A stretch of 64,000 bases of DNA from DATBGZ01 sp036557785 (GCA_036557785.1 DATBGZ010000014.1:62001-126000); one strand, 5' to 3'; positions 49,544 to 58,797 are shown, counted from the first letter of the stretch. Notes: a model not told the origin generated them from the sequence alone. Translations and numbers: made by a program.

Positions 49544-50484
49544 GAGCTCTCCGTGAGATGCCGTGCCGGCACGCCCAGCCAGAGCCTGAGCAGACCCGCG
49601 AGCACATCGCGTCGCCGGCTTCGTGGATGCGAGGGCAGCACCGACCACTCGGCGCGGCGCATCGCGGTCGCTGCCGCGAGTCCTCCCGCGACATAGCCCG
49701 CGACCGCGAGCCTGGCCCAGCCGCTGAGCTGGCCCACGAGGGCGCTGCCCCGCACGAGCATGGCCTGCGCTCGTTCGACCTCGAAGCGGACCAGCTCGCG
49801 TACGGCGGGGCACGCGACGGCGGCGTCCAGATCCGCGCGGCGTACCCCGAACCGATCGAGGTCCGCCAGCGGCAGGTAGATCCGACCGGCCCGGTGGTCT
49901 TCGGCCACGTCCTGACAGTGTTCGATGATCTGCAACGCCGTACACACCTGGTCCGAGAGCGCGGCCCGCTCCGGGCTGCTCGACCCGAACACGGCGAGCA
50001 CCAGCCGGCCGACGGGGTTCGCCGACAGCTCGCAGTAGCCGAGCAGCTCGTCATACGTGGCATAGACAGATGTCGTCTGATCGCGCAGGTTCGCCTCGAT
50101 GAGGTCGAGGAAGGGCTGCTCGGGCAGGGCGCAGGTCACCACCGAGTCGGCGAGCTCCCGAACCACACGCTCGTGACCGGCGAGTTCGGGCCCGGCGAGC
50201 TCGTGACGGACCGGTGAACGTGCGGTGCCGCCATGCCAGATGCGGTCGAGCTCGGCGCGGAAGGCGAGCAACGCGGCGCTACGGTCGGTCTTCGCCTCGT
50301 CGCCGAGGTCGTCGATGACCCGGGCCACGTCGTAGAGGCGGCGCAGGTGCGTGCGGTACCGGGCAGGCAGCACCGCGAGCGCCACGGGAAAGTTCTCCGT
50401 ATGGGCTCGTTGCCGCAGGTAAGCCTCATCGGTGCCCGACCCCGTCGTGGCATTGTCTGCCACAATTGGTCGGGAATTTCGCAT
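49540..50484 (-). CDS. hpnC: hydroxysqualene synthase HpnC
   Basis: Converts presqualene diphosphate to hydroxysqualene. The 314 residues show HTENFPVALAVLPARYRTHLRRLYDVARVIDDLGDEA, then LIEANLRDQTTSVYATYDELLGYCELSANPVGRLVLAVFG, and IIEHCQDVAEDHRAGRIYLP, the HpnC form of the second Asp motif. ATG chosen at RNSRPIVADN with AGGAC upstream. First gene of the hopanoid operon; the promoter lies in the gap before the PucR gene. Confidence 0.94.
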   Translation of the reverse strand: MRNSRPIVADNATTGSGTDEAYLRQRAHTENFPVALAVLPARYRTHLRRLYDVARVIDDLGDEAKTDRSAALLAFRAELDRIWHGGTARSPVRHELAGPELAGHERVVRELADSVVTCALPEQPFLDLIEANLRDQTTSVYATYDELLGYCELSANPVGRLVLAVFGSSSPERAALSDQVCTALQIIEHCQDVAEDHRAGRIYLPLADLDRFGVRRADLDAAVACPAVRELVRFEVERAQAMLVRGSALVGQLSGWARLAVAGYVAGGLAAATAMRRAEWSVLPSHPRSRRRDVLAGLLRLWLGVPARHLTESS

Positions 50485-50651
50485 GTCCTGATGGTGTGCC
50501 GGATCTGCCCGCGTAGTCTGCACCCTGGGGCGCAAAACAGGCGTCCGCGCTTATCACAACGGAACAAACGCCAGGTCAGATGGGCGGGCCGAAGGCGTGG
50601 GCGGGAGAGGCTTGATGGTGCACCGGTTCGTGATGGAGTAGACCAGTAACC
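50485..50651. promoter_or_regulatory. divergent region between hpnC and pucR-type regulator
   Basis: No gene. About 165 bases shared by the promoters of the hopanoid operon (minus) and the regulator (plus). Only weak -10 candidates are visible, and no clear operator palindrome. Confidence 0.4.
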
Positions 50652-52040
50652 GTGAGCGCGAGCAAACAGCGCCAGCGAGCCCCGCAACCCGCGAACGAAG
50701 GGGCTGGCGACGGGGGAGCGCCGACAGATCTCAACCGAACGCCGCGCGGCGATCTCGCGCGGCTCATTCCCGTGCTGCACGACCAATTGCCGGCGATCCT
50801 CGCCGAGGTCCGCGACCAGTTCGAGGCCGACTGGCCGGAGTACGCCGAGTTCCTCGGCCAGGAGCAGGGCGAGGTCACGACCGCGGCGCGCGCGTTCCTG
50901 ACCTGGCTCGTCGAACTCGCCGACCGCGCGGGCACTCCCGCCGACCCGGACGTCGCTCCGCACATCGCGTTGTTCGAGAGCATCGGCCGGCTGGAGAGCC
51001 TGCAAGGACGTGAACTCTCCTCGCTTCTTTCGGCGTATCAGGCCGGCGGACGCATCGCGTGGCGGCACGTCTCGCGCGCGGCGCTGGATCTCGACGTGCA
51101 GCCGGACTCGCTCGCCGCGCTGGCCGAGGCGGTCTTCGTCTTCATCGATCACCTCTCCTCCGCCTCGGCCCGTGGTTTCGTCTGGGAGCAGTCCGAGACG
51201 GTGGCCGAGCGCGAACGGCGCCGCGAGGACCTGGTCGACCTGCTGCTCTCCGGTCGCTCCGACGTGGCCGCGGTGCGTGGCGCCGCCGTGCGGGCCGGAT
51301 GGGCGCTGCCGGCGGAGGTGGCCGTGGTGCTGACCGACCCGGACAACCCGATCGGCAACACGTTCCTGTCCAGATTGGACATTCGGAGCCTGCCGCTGCG
51401 GCGACCGGGGCTCGTCGGAGCGATCGTGCCCGACCCCAGCGGCCCCGGCCGGCGTACCCAGTTGGCAAACGTACTGCGGGGCGCCCGGGCGGTCGTCGGC
51501 CACGCGGTGCCGCTGGAGCAGTTGCCGGCCAGCATCCCGATCGCGCAGATCGCTGCCGATCTGCAACGCAAGGGCCTGCTCGTGGACGACCCGGTCTTCG
51601 TCGACCGGCACCTCGACGCCATCCTGGTGCACCGCGACCCACGGCTGCTCGCCGCCCTGCAGCGCGCGGTGCTCGCCCCGCTCGACGGCCAGGCCCCGGC
51701 CACCCGCGAGCGTCTCGTCGAGACCCTGCGCTCGTGGTTGCGGCACTTCGGTGATCGCCGGGCCATCGCCAGCGAGCTGCACGTCCACCCCCAGACGGTC
51801 CGGTACCGGATGGGACAGCTGCACACCCTGTTCGGGTCCACATTGGACTCACCCGACTTCCGGGCACGGCTGATGCTCGCCCTGGCGTGGAGCGGCATAC
51901 CGATCGCCAGCGCCGACCCGCCTACCCCGAGCCCGGCCGAGCAGCGGCAGCCGGACCGGGTGCGCGATCGCCCGGGACGCGCAGCCGCGAACACCGACCG
52001 TCGTCAACTGCCGCCGAAGCGGCCGGCGAGCCGTCGGTAG
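50652..52040 (+). CDS. PucR-type (CdaR family) transcriptional regulator
   Basis: A 462-residue regulator. An N-terminal helical sensor region (LARLIPVLHDQLPAILAEVRDQ, SYQAGGRIAWRHVSRAALDL) precedes a central GGDEF-like fold. The C-terminal helix-turn-helix is RLVETLRSWLRHFGDRRAIASELHVHPQTVRYRMGQLHTLFG, the HTH_30 signature of PucR/CdaR proteins. The ligand is unknown. It is divergent from the hopanoid operon and shares its promoter region, so it is the natural candidate regulator, though this is inference. Its tail overlaps the SDR gene by 37 bases on the opposite strand. Confidence 0.9.
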   Translation: MSASKQRQRAPQPANEGAGDGGAPTDLNRTPRGDLARLIPVLHDQLPAILAEVRDQFEADWPEYAEFLGQEQGEVTTAARAFLTWLVELADRAGTPADPDVAPHIALFESIGRLESLQGRELSSLLSAYQAGGRIAWRHVSRAALDLDVQPDSLAALAEAVFVFIDHLSSASARGFVWEQSETVAERERRREDLVDLLLSGRSDVAAVRGAAVRAGWALPAEVAVVLTDPDNPIGNTFLSRLDIRSLPLRRPGLVGAIVPDPSGPGRRTQLANVLRGARAVVGHAVPLEQLPASIPIAQIAADLQRKGLLVDDPVFVDRHLDAILVHRDPRLLAALQRAVLAPLDGQAPATRERLVETLRSWLRHFGDRRAIASELHVHPQTVRYRMGQLHTLFGSTLDSPDFRARLMLALAWSGIPIASADPPTPSPAEQRQPDRVRDRPGRAAANTDRRQLPPKRPASRR

Positions 52041-52765
52041 AGTCCGGGCGCGATCGAGCGGACGGCGACGGGCAGCCGGAGCCAACCGGGCAGGTAGGTC
52101 TCGGCGCGCCCGGTCTCGATGATCCGCACCAGCGCCGCCGCGGCAGCCTCGGCCGGCAGTGGTCGCGGCTTTGCCCGGCCGTATGGACGGCCACGCCGGT
52201 CGAAGAACCGGGTCGCCACGACACCCGGCACGAGCACGCCCACGTCGACGCCGGTGCCGCGCAACTCCAGCCGCAGGCTCTCCGCGAAGATGTCCAGCCC
52301 CGCCTTGGTGGCGGCATAGACGGCCTCACCCGCCACACCGGCACGCCCGGCGATCGACGTGACGAAGACGATGCTGCCCCGGCCACGCTCGAGCATGCCG
52401 GGCAGCACCAGCCGGGTCAGCTCGACCGGCGCCGTCAGGTTCGCCGCGATCATCCGCTCCGGTGCATCTTCGTCCATTGTGGAGAATTCCCCGGCGAAAC
52501 CCGCGCCCGCGTTGGCGACCAGGATGTCCACGACGCCTGTGCCGGCGGCGCTGACCTGGTCGGCCAGGCGCCGCGCCGCGCCGGGTTCTGCGAGCTCCTG
52601 GATCAGGACGGACCCGCCCGTACGGTCCGCGACCTCGCTCAGTGCGGTGCGGTCACGTCCGTGCAGCAGGAGCGTGGCCCCCCGCCCCGCCAGGGCACAC
52701 GCGGTTGCCCGGCCCACCCCTGACGACGCACCGGTCACCAGCGCGACCGCACCCGCTATCCGCAC
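52004..52765 (-). CDS. short-chain dehydrogenase/reductase
   Basis: A classical SDR of 253 residues: TGASSGVGRATACALAGRG cofactor loop, NAGAGFAGEF, catalytic Ser (FVTSIAGRAG) and YAATK (Tyr and Lys). The acidic/basic residue after the second strand (LHGRDR) favours NADP. Substrate unknown. GTG lies six bases after a GATAAT element (52777-52772), consistent with a leaderless transcript. Short gap to dnaE2 upstream; it may or may not share that operon. Confidence 0.9.
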   Translation of the reverse strand: MRIAGAVALVTGASSGVGRATACALAGRGATLLLHGRDRTALSEVADRTGGSVLIQELAEPGAARRLADQVSAAGTGVVDILVANAGAGFAGEFSTMDEDAPERMIAANLTAPVELTRLVLPGMLERGRGSIVFVTSIAGRAGVAGEAVYAATKAGLDIFAESLRLELRGTGVDVGVLVPGVVATRFFDRRGRPYGRAKPRPLPAEAAAAALVRIIETGRAETYLPGWLRLPVAVRSIAPGLYRRLAGRFGGS

Positions 52766-52785
52766 CGCGCCATTATCCCGGGTGC

Positions 52786-55700
52786 TCAGCGGAAGTCGCG
52801 GGAGGCGGTGGTGACCGGCATGCGCAGCGCGGCGAGGTTCTCCGCAACGAGATTCGTTACCCCCTCCGCCACCTCAAGCTTGCCCCGGATCACCATCGCG
52901 CTCGCCGTGCGGGCCACCCGCCGGAACCGTAACCACAGGCCGGGCGAGCAGACCACGTTGAGCATCCCGGTCTCGTCCTCCAGGTTGAGGAACGTGATGC
53001 CGCTCGCGGTCGCGGGGCGCTGCCGATGGGTCACGATCCCCCCGACGAGAACCTTCGTCCCATCGTCCAATGTGGGCAGATCCGCGATGGGGCGAGCGCC
53101 GATGCTCGCCAGGTACTCCCGCACGAACTGCACGGGGTGACAGTCCGGGGCGAGCCGGGTCGCCCAGACGTCGGCCACCATCTCCTCGACCACGTCCATG
53201 CCCGGCAGTGCCGGAGCCCGGACCCCGAGCGTCGTCCCGGGCAACCGGTCCGGTCGCTCCTGGGCCGCGGCACCGGCCGCCCACAGCGCCTCCCGGCGGG
53301 TCAACCGTCCACTGTGCTCCGACGGCAGGCGGGCGAACGCGTCCGCGGTGGCGAGCGCCTCCAGGTTCGCCGCGGTCAGCGGCTTGTCATCCGCGCGTGA
53401 GCGCTCCCCCTTCGAGCGAGCATCGCGGCGAGGAACGAGCGAGGAGCGCAGCGAGGGCGGAAGGGAGTCCGCGGCCAGGCGGCGGGCGAGGTCGCGCAGG
53501 TCCCGGAACGGGCCGCCGGCGTCCCGCTCGAGCACGATCCGTTCGGCGAGCTCGGTGGAGATCGTCCGTACCTGGGACAGGCCCAGCCGTACGACCGGAC
53601 CACCCTGGCCCCAGAGCTCCGGTGGCGTGCCGGCGCTGTTGCGGGGACCGCCCGGCTGGCTGGGCGGCTCGAGCGTGCAGGCCGCGCCACTGGCGTTGAT
53701 GTCCGGGCGGCGCACCGTGACCCCGTGCCGCCGGGCGTCGTCCACAAGGGACTGTACGGGGTAGAAGCCCATGGGCTGGGCGTTGATGAGCGCGGCACAG
53801 AACGCCGCCGGATGGTAGCGCTTGAACCAGGCACTGGCGAAGACCAGGTAGGCGAAGCTCATCGCGTGGCTCTCCGGGAACCCGTAGTTGGCGAACGCGG
53901 CGAGCTTCACGTAGAGGTCCTCGGCGAGCTCCCCCGTGATGCCCCGCTCCGCCATCCCGTCGAAGAGCCGTTGCTTGAGCCGGTCCATCCGCTCCGCCGA
54001 GCGCTTGGATCCCATTGCCCGGCGCAGCTCGTCGGCGCCTGCCGCGTCGAACCCGGCCACGTCGATCGCCATCTGCATGAGCTGCTCCTGGAACAGCGGC
54101 ACGCCCAGGGTGCGCTTGAGCGCGTTCTCCAGCAACGGGTGCGGCGGGGTCGGCTTCTCCTTCCGCTGAGCCCGGCGGATGTACGGGTGCACCGAGCCGC
54201 CCTGGATCGGCCCGGGGCGGATGAGCGCCACCTCCACCACGAGGTCGTAGAACTCGCGCGGCCTGAGCCGGGGCAGGGTCGCCATCTGGGCCCGGCTCTC
54301 CACCTGGAACACCCCCACCGCATCGGCGCGGCACAGCATGTCGTAGACCTCGGAGTCGGCGAGGTCGAGCGTGCCGAGGTCCATCCCCGGAGCCACGAAC
54401 TGCACCGCGTACCGCAGCGCGGAGAGCATGCCGAGCCCGAGCAGGTCGAACTTCACCAGCCCGGTGCTGGCACAGTCATCCTTGTCCCACTGCAGCACGC
54501 TGCGGTTGGGCATCCGGGCCCACTCCACCGGACAGACCTCGATGACCGGGCGATCGCAGATCACCATCCCACCGGAGTGGATGCCCAGGTGCCGCGGGAA
54601 GGTGAGCAGCTCGTTGGCGTAGTACACGACCTCGGCCGGGACATCGTCCACATCGGAGGATGACACTGAGCCCCAGCGGTCGATCTGCTTGCTCCACGCG
54701 TCCTGCTGCCCGGGCGAGTAGCCGAACGCCTTGGCCATATCGCGGATCGCCGACTTGGGCCGGTAGGAGATGACGTTGGCGACCTGCGCGGTGTGATGCC
54801 GACCGTACTTGTCGTAGACGTACTGGATCACCTCTTCCCGACGGTCGGACTCGATGTCCACGTCGATGTCGGGTGGCCCGTCCCGTTCGGGCGAGAGGAA
54901 CCGCTCGAAGAGCATCCCCCAGCGCACGGCGTCCACATTGGTGATCCACAGCGCGTAGCAGACGGCCGAGTTCGCCGCCGACCCGCGCCCCTGGCAGAAG
55001 ATCTTCTTCTCCCGGCAGAACCGCACGATGTCATAGACCACGAGGAAGTACCCGGGGAAGCCGAGCCGCTCGATGATGTCCAGCTCCCGGTCGACGACCT
55101 CGTACGCCGTGGGGTTCTCCGCTCGCGTGCCGTACCGTTCCCGGGCACCGTCCTCGGTGAGCTTGCGCAGCCATGACATCTCGGTGTGCCCCGGCTCGGG
55201 GATCGGGTAGTCCGGCAGCTTCGGCGCGACCAGTCGCAGGTCGAAGGCGAGTTCGGCGGCGATGGCGGCCGCGTTGGCCACGGCGCCCGGGTACTGCCTG
55301 AAGCGCCGTGCCATCTCCTCCCCGCTGCGCAGGTGGGCGGTCCCGGCCGCGGGCAGCCATCCGTCGATCTCGTCGAGGCTGCGCCTGGCCCGTACCGCCG
55401 CCAGCGCGGTGGCCAGGCGCCGGCGGTCAGGCGTGGCGTAGTGCACGTTGTTCGTCGCCACGATCCGCAGCCCTGCTCCCGCGGCCAGTTCGGCGAGGGC
55501 ATCGTTGCGGTCGCCATCGGTCGGGTCGGCGTGGTCGGTCAGCTCCACCACCACGTGCTCGCGGCCGAAGAGCGCGACCGTGCGCTCCAGTTCCCGTGCG
55601 GCCTGGCGCTCGCCACCGGACAGGAGCGCCCGGGGCACCGGACCCTTGCGGCAGCCCGTGAGTACCAGCACGTGGTCCCGCAACTCGCCCGCGACCTGCG

Positions 55701-56232
55701 CCAGGTCATAGACCGGCCGCCCCTTCTCCTTGCCCGCGAGGTGCGCCTCGGCCAGGACCCGGCTCAGCCGGGCGTACCCCTCCGGGCCCCGGGCGAGCAC
55801 GAGCAGATGGGCGCCGACGGGGTCGGGCTGTCCGTTCTGGGGGGCGGGCAGGTCGAGGGAGAGCTCCGCGCCGAAGACGGCGGGCAGACGGTGCTCGACC
55901 GCCGCCTCGGAGAACCGGACCACCCCATAGAACCCGTCGTGGTCGGTGAGCGCCACCGCGGTCAGGCCGAGCCGCGCCGCCTCTTCGACCAGCTCCTCGG
56001 GGTGGCTCGCCCCGTCCAGGAAGCTGAAGTTGGAGTGGCAGTGCAGCTCGGCGTACTCCACTGTGGAGGTCTGCCGGACCAGGGTCGGTGCCTCGTAGGG
56101 TGCCCGCTTGCGCGTCCATGCCGGGGTGTCGCCGCCGTCGCCGTGATCGATCGTCACCGGGTCCCGGATGATGCCGCCGGAGAGCTGTCGCTCCAATGTG
56201 GACCACTTCACCGGCGGGTTGTTGAATCCCAT
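52786..56232 (-). CDS. dnaE2: error-prone DNA polymerase DnaE2 (ImuC)
   Basis: C-family translesion polymerase of the actinobacterial mutasome, 1148 residues. The PHP domain is at the start (YAELHCHSNFSFLDGASHPEEL, ALTDHDGFYG), the polymerase core has the catalytic PDIDVDIESDRREEVIQY and QGRGSAANSAVCYAL, and helix-hairpin-helix plus OB-fold regions end the protein (TVL of DEGTKVLVGGIVTHRQRP, FLNLEDETGMLNVVC). The start MGFNNPPVKWSTLERQL is typical of DnaE2. An Arg/Ser-rich insertion (SSLVPRRDARSKGERSR) interrupts the region before the OB fold and coincides with a repeat-like DNA stretch. Confidence 0.95.
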   Translation of the reverse strand: MGFNNPPVKWSTLERQLSGGIIRDPVTIDHGDGGDTPAWTRKRAPYEAPTLVRQTSTVEYAELHCHSNFSFLDGASHPEELVEEAARLGLTAVALTDHDGFYGVVRFSEAAVEHRLPAVFGAELSLDLPAPQNGQPDPVGAHLLVLARGPEGYARLSRVLAEAHLAGKEKGRPVYDLAQVAGELRDHVLVLTGCRKGPVPRALLSGGERQAARELERTVALFGREHVVVELTDHADPTDGDRNDALAELAAGAGLRIVATNNVHYATPDRRRLATALAAVRARRSLDEIDGWLPAAGTAHLRSGEEMARRFRQYPGAVANAAAIAAELAFDLRLVAPKLPDYPIPEPGHTEMSWLRKLTEDGARERYGTRAENPTAYEVVDRELDIIERLGFPGYFLVVYDIVRFCREKKIFCQGRGSAANSAVCYALWITNVDAVRWGMLFERFLSPERDGPPDIDVDIESDRREEVIQYVYDKYGRHHTAQVANVISYRPKSAIRDMAKAFGYSPGQQDAWSKQIDRWGSVSSSDVDDVPAEVVYYANELLTFPRHLGIHSGGMVICDRPVIEVCPVEWARMPNRSVLQWDKDDCASTGLVKFDLLGLGMLSALRYAVQFVAPGMDLGTLDLADSEVYDMLCRADAVGVFQVESRAQMATLPRLRPREFYDLVVEVALIRPGPIQGGSVHPYIRRAQRKEKPTPPHPLLENALKRTLGVPLFQEQLMQMAIDVAGFDAAGADELRRAMGSKRSAERMDRLKQRLFDGMAERGITGELAEDLYVKLAAFANYGFPESHAMSFAYLVFASAWFKRYHPAAFCAALINAQPMGFYPVQSLVDDARRHGVTVRRPDINASGAACTLEPPSQPGGPRNSAGTPPELWGQGGPVVRLGLSQVRTISTELAERIVLERDAGGPFRDLRDLARRLAADSLPPSLRSSLVPRRDARSKGERSRADDKPLTAANLEALATADAFARLPSEHSGRLTRREALWAAGAAAQERPDRLPGTTLGVRAPALPGMDVVEEMVADVWATRLAPDCHPVQFVREYLASIGARPIADLPTLDDGTKVLVGGIVTHRQRPATASGITFLNLEDETGMLNVVCSPGLWLRFRRVARTASAMVIRGKLEVAEGVTNLVAENLAALRMPVTTASRDFR
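53408..53462. repeat. repeat-like GAGCGAG insert inside dnaE2
   Basis: A stretch built of CGAGCGAG/GCGCAGCGAGG words, typical of short intergenic repeats in actinobacteria, lies in frame within dnaE2. It encodes the basic insert before the OB-fold region. Confidence 0.5.
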
Positions 56233-56243
56233 CGCGTCCCCCG

Positions 56244-57827
56244 TCAGTCGTAGACAGCCTCGAGCCACCAGGCGCCGCCGCCCCGGGGATCCTCCCGGCG
56301 GGCGACGAGCAGCGCGCGGCCGTCGATGAGTCCGAGTTGCAGCCGTACCACCGTGTTCGCCTCCTCCGGCGCCCACCACCGCTCCTGGACCGGCCATGGC
56401 CCGGCCCATCCGGTCACGGTGATCGCGGCCTGGCGAGGGCCCTCCCGTACGGTCGCGGGCGGTCCGGTCAGCTCCAGGCGCTCATCGATGTCGAGCGGCG
56501 ATCCGTCGCCCGTGCAGACGGCGATCGCAGCGGGTTCGTCCAGGACGGTCGCGGGCGCCGGTGAGGGCAACCGCCCCGGCCAGGGCTGGGCCTGGCCCCG
56601 CGGCTCGCGTTCGTCGCCCCAGGGGATGAGGCGGGCACGCTCGGCGTAGCCGCGAGCGCCCTCGAGCACGGCGGTGTAGACCGACTCCGGCCCGAGCAGG
56701 CCCTGGACCCGGACCAGTGCCCGGTGCGCCCGCACATCCGCTTCCCCCAGCTCGCCCCACAGCCCGGGTTGCATGCCGGCGTGGCGGACCAGTCCGTCGG
56801 GGACCAGCCGTAGCCGTTCGATGCCGGCCGTCGGTCTGGGCGGCAACCGTCCACTGAAGACACCGGCGCTTGCCCGTGCCGTTCCCCCGCCGGCGAGCCA
56901 GCCGTCGAGCTGCCAGCGGACCCGGTCGGCCAGCGCGGCGGCGTCGAGCAGACCGTCGTGGCGCCACACCCGGTGCAGCTCCTCGCCGGCCGCGGTGGAG
57001 GCCTCGATGCCGAGCCGGGTCGCGGCGAGCCCGTGCACCGCGAGCCGCTCGTGCAGCCGCTCCGCCAGCGCCCGGGCGGCGAACGCGGCCATGTCCACCC
57101 GCTCCAGCGGCGGGTCGTACTCGCCCGTGACCGCCAGGTCCGGTGGCGGCGTACGTACCGCCAACGGACGATCGTCCCTGCCCGCCGCCAACTGGTGGGC
57201 GTAGGCCGCGTCGAAGCCGAACCTGGCCAGCACGTCGCTGGCGGGCAGGGCAGCGAAGTCGGCCAGGGTACGGATGCCCAACCGGCGCAGCAGGTCGACC
57301 AGCTCCGGTCGCTCCAGAGTGGACACATCCATCCCGCCCAGGAAGGCGGCCGTGGCACCGGCCGGGACGAGCTGCCCGGCCCTGGCCGCGAGCAGGGCAG
57401 CGAAGGTGCCGTCGGCGACGCCCGCCTGAGCCTCCACCGCGCAGTGCAACGCGATGTGCTCGACCAACCGCTCCGCCGCCTGCTCCTCGCCGCCGTAGTA
57501 CCCGGCCGGCCCTTTCGCCGCGACCGCGCAGACGCCGGGACGGATCACCTCCGCGCCGGGAGCGAGTTCCTCGACAGCCGCGACCACCGGTTCGTACGCC
57601 CGGGCATCACGCCCGGGGTCGTGCTCAACCACGGTCAGGTAGGGACAACGGCCCTGGGCCTCCCGCTTGCGCAGCCCCCGGCGGACCCCCTCGGCCCGGG
57701 CCGCCGGCGAGCAGGCGAGCACCCGGTTCGCGTGCAGTACCGCCACCGGCATGTGCGTGTCCACGCCGTCGGCCAGCCCGGCCGCCGTTACCGGCCAGTC
57801 CGGGCACCACAGCATCAGCGTCCGCAC
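56244..57827 (-). CDS. imuB: ImuB (catalytically dead Y-family protein)
   Basis: Mutasome hub that links DnaE2 to the beta clamp. The 527-residue protein has the Y-family fold but lacks the catalytic acids: the usual VDMDAFF position reads LWCPDWPV and the IDEAF position reads RPGVCAVAAKG. Recognisable parts are YGGEEQAAERLVEHIA, LLRRLGIRTLADFAALPASDVLARFG (helix-hairpin-helix) and the little-finger domain. A clamp-binding motif near the C-terminus is not obvious. It lies 11 bases before dnaE2 in the same operon. Confidence 0.94.
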   Translation of the reverse strand: MRTLMLWCPDWPVTAAGLADGVDTHMPVAVLHANRVLACSPAARAEGVRRGLRKREAQGRCPYLTVVEHDPGRDARAYEPVVAAVEELAPGAEVIRPGVCAVAAKGPAGYYGGEEQAAERLVEHIALHCAVEAQAGVADGTFAALLAARAGQLVPAGATAAFLGGMDVSTLERPELVDLLRRLGIRTLADFAALPASDVLARFGFDAAYAHQLAAGRDDRPLAVRTPPPDLAVTGEYDPPLERVDMAAFAARALAERLHERLAVHGLAATRLGIEASTAAGEELHRVWRHDGLLDAAALADRVRWQLDGWLAGGGTARASAGVFSGRLPPRPTAGIERLRLVPDGLVRHAGMQPGLWGELGEADVRAHRALVRVQGLLGPESVYTAVLEGARGYAERARLIPWGDEREPRGQAQPWPGRLPSPAPATVLDEPAAIAVCTGDGSPLDIDERLELTGPPATVREGPRQAAITVTGWAGPWPVQERWWAPEEANTVVRLQLGLIDGRALLVARREDPRGGGAWWLEAVYD

Positions 57828-57850
57828 GTCTCACCTCCCCGCTCCGAATG

Positions 57851-57927
57851 CCAGAAAGTCACTTTCGGGGCCCAGGAACCCCCGCGTCCTGCCCCAGAAG
57901 TCACTTCCAGGGCTCGCGAACCCCCGC
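57851..57927. repeat. two palindromic repeat units between imuA' and imuB
   Basis: Two related units of about 35 bases, offset by 43 bases. Each has a near-palindrome (GAAAGTCACTTTC; GAAGTCACTTC) followed by a GGAACCCCCGC or CGAACCCCCGC tail. They fill most of the 115-base gap inside an otherwise tight operon. Confidence 0.7.
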
Positions 57928-57942
57928 CCGGCCCTCAGGGGA

Positions 57943-58797
57943 TCAACTCGCCCACCGCTGCTCCTCGACGCGATAGTCATCGACAGATACCGATGTGAGT
58001 GCCGGTGCCGCCGGGGCCGCAGCCCCCGACGATCCGGGCAGCCACAGGCGGGCCCGCCGGGGCCGGACCGCGGCGCCCCGGCCGGACGCCACGACCTCGA
58101 CCTCCCGGCGGCGCAGCCGGCCCACGCCCTGGCCCAGGCCGTGCCAGCGGGCACGGACGACATCAAGGGTGGTATCGACGCCAGGCCATGCGCCCACGGC
58201 GACGAGAACCGCGCCCCGCTGCCGGGCCCGGGCGACGATCCGGGCAGCGAGCTGGGGCGCCACGCCGCCCGGGGTAGCCAGTGCGACGATGTCGACCCCG
58301 TCGAGGAGAGCACCCACCGTGTCGACCCAGTCCGGGCCGGGATGGGGCACCAGGGCGAGCCGGTCCACCGCCACCCCCGCCTCGGCGGCGGCGACCAGGC
58401 CGAGCCGGGGCATCCCCACCGCGGCGCACCACGACCCGGCCGTCGATGCCTGCGCCAGCAACGCGAACAGCAGTGACGTCGCCCCACTGCCCGTAACGCC
58501 CGCGGAGCCGTCCCCCGGGCCGGTCGATGTGGCGGCGCGGATGGCGACGGTGCCACCGCGGCGCAGGCATCCACCGGGCAGCAGCGCACGCAGGGCCGCC
58601 GTCACCGGCAGGGACCGCTCGACTCCCTCGTCGACGCGGTCGCTGGCCCGACGGACCAGCCCGGCCGCACGCAGCGAGTCCAGCCGGGTGGTTCCGCCAG
58701 CACCGCGGCCACCCGCGATGTCACGGAGGTGGCCACCACCGCCGACCTCCGGCGGCCCTACCCGCGGCCATGGGCGTGAAGCAAGTGATGTGCTCAT
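57943..58797 (-). CDS. imuA': ImuA' (RecA-like mutasome component)
   Basis: A 284-residue protein in the ImuA' position. It shows the RecA-like pattern LPVTAALRALLPGGCLRRGGTVAI at the Walker-A-like site, SLLFALLAQASTAGSWCAAVGMP, and DWVDTVGALLDGVDIVAL at the second strand. Walker residues are degenerate, as in other actinobacterial ImuA'. It is needed with ImuB for DnaE2 mutagenesis in mycobacteria. Start at an ATG with only a weak ribosome site; it is 33 bases downstream of the HEPN gene. Confidence 0.88.
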   Translation of the reverse strand: MSTSLASRPWPRVGPPEVGGGGHLRDIAGGRGAGGTTRLDSLRAAGLVRRASDRVDEGVERSLPVTAALRALLPGGCLRRGGTVAIRAATSTGPGDGSAGVTGSGATSLLFALLAQASTAGSWCAAVGMPRLGLVAAAEAGVAVDRLALVPHPGPDWVDTVGALLDGVDIVALATPGGVAPQLAARIVARARQRGAVLVAVGAWPGVDTTLDVVRARWHGLGQGVGRLRRREVEVVASGRGAAVRPRRARLWLPGSSGAAAPAAPALTSVSVDDYRVEEQRWAS

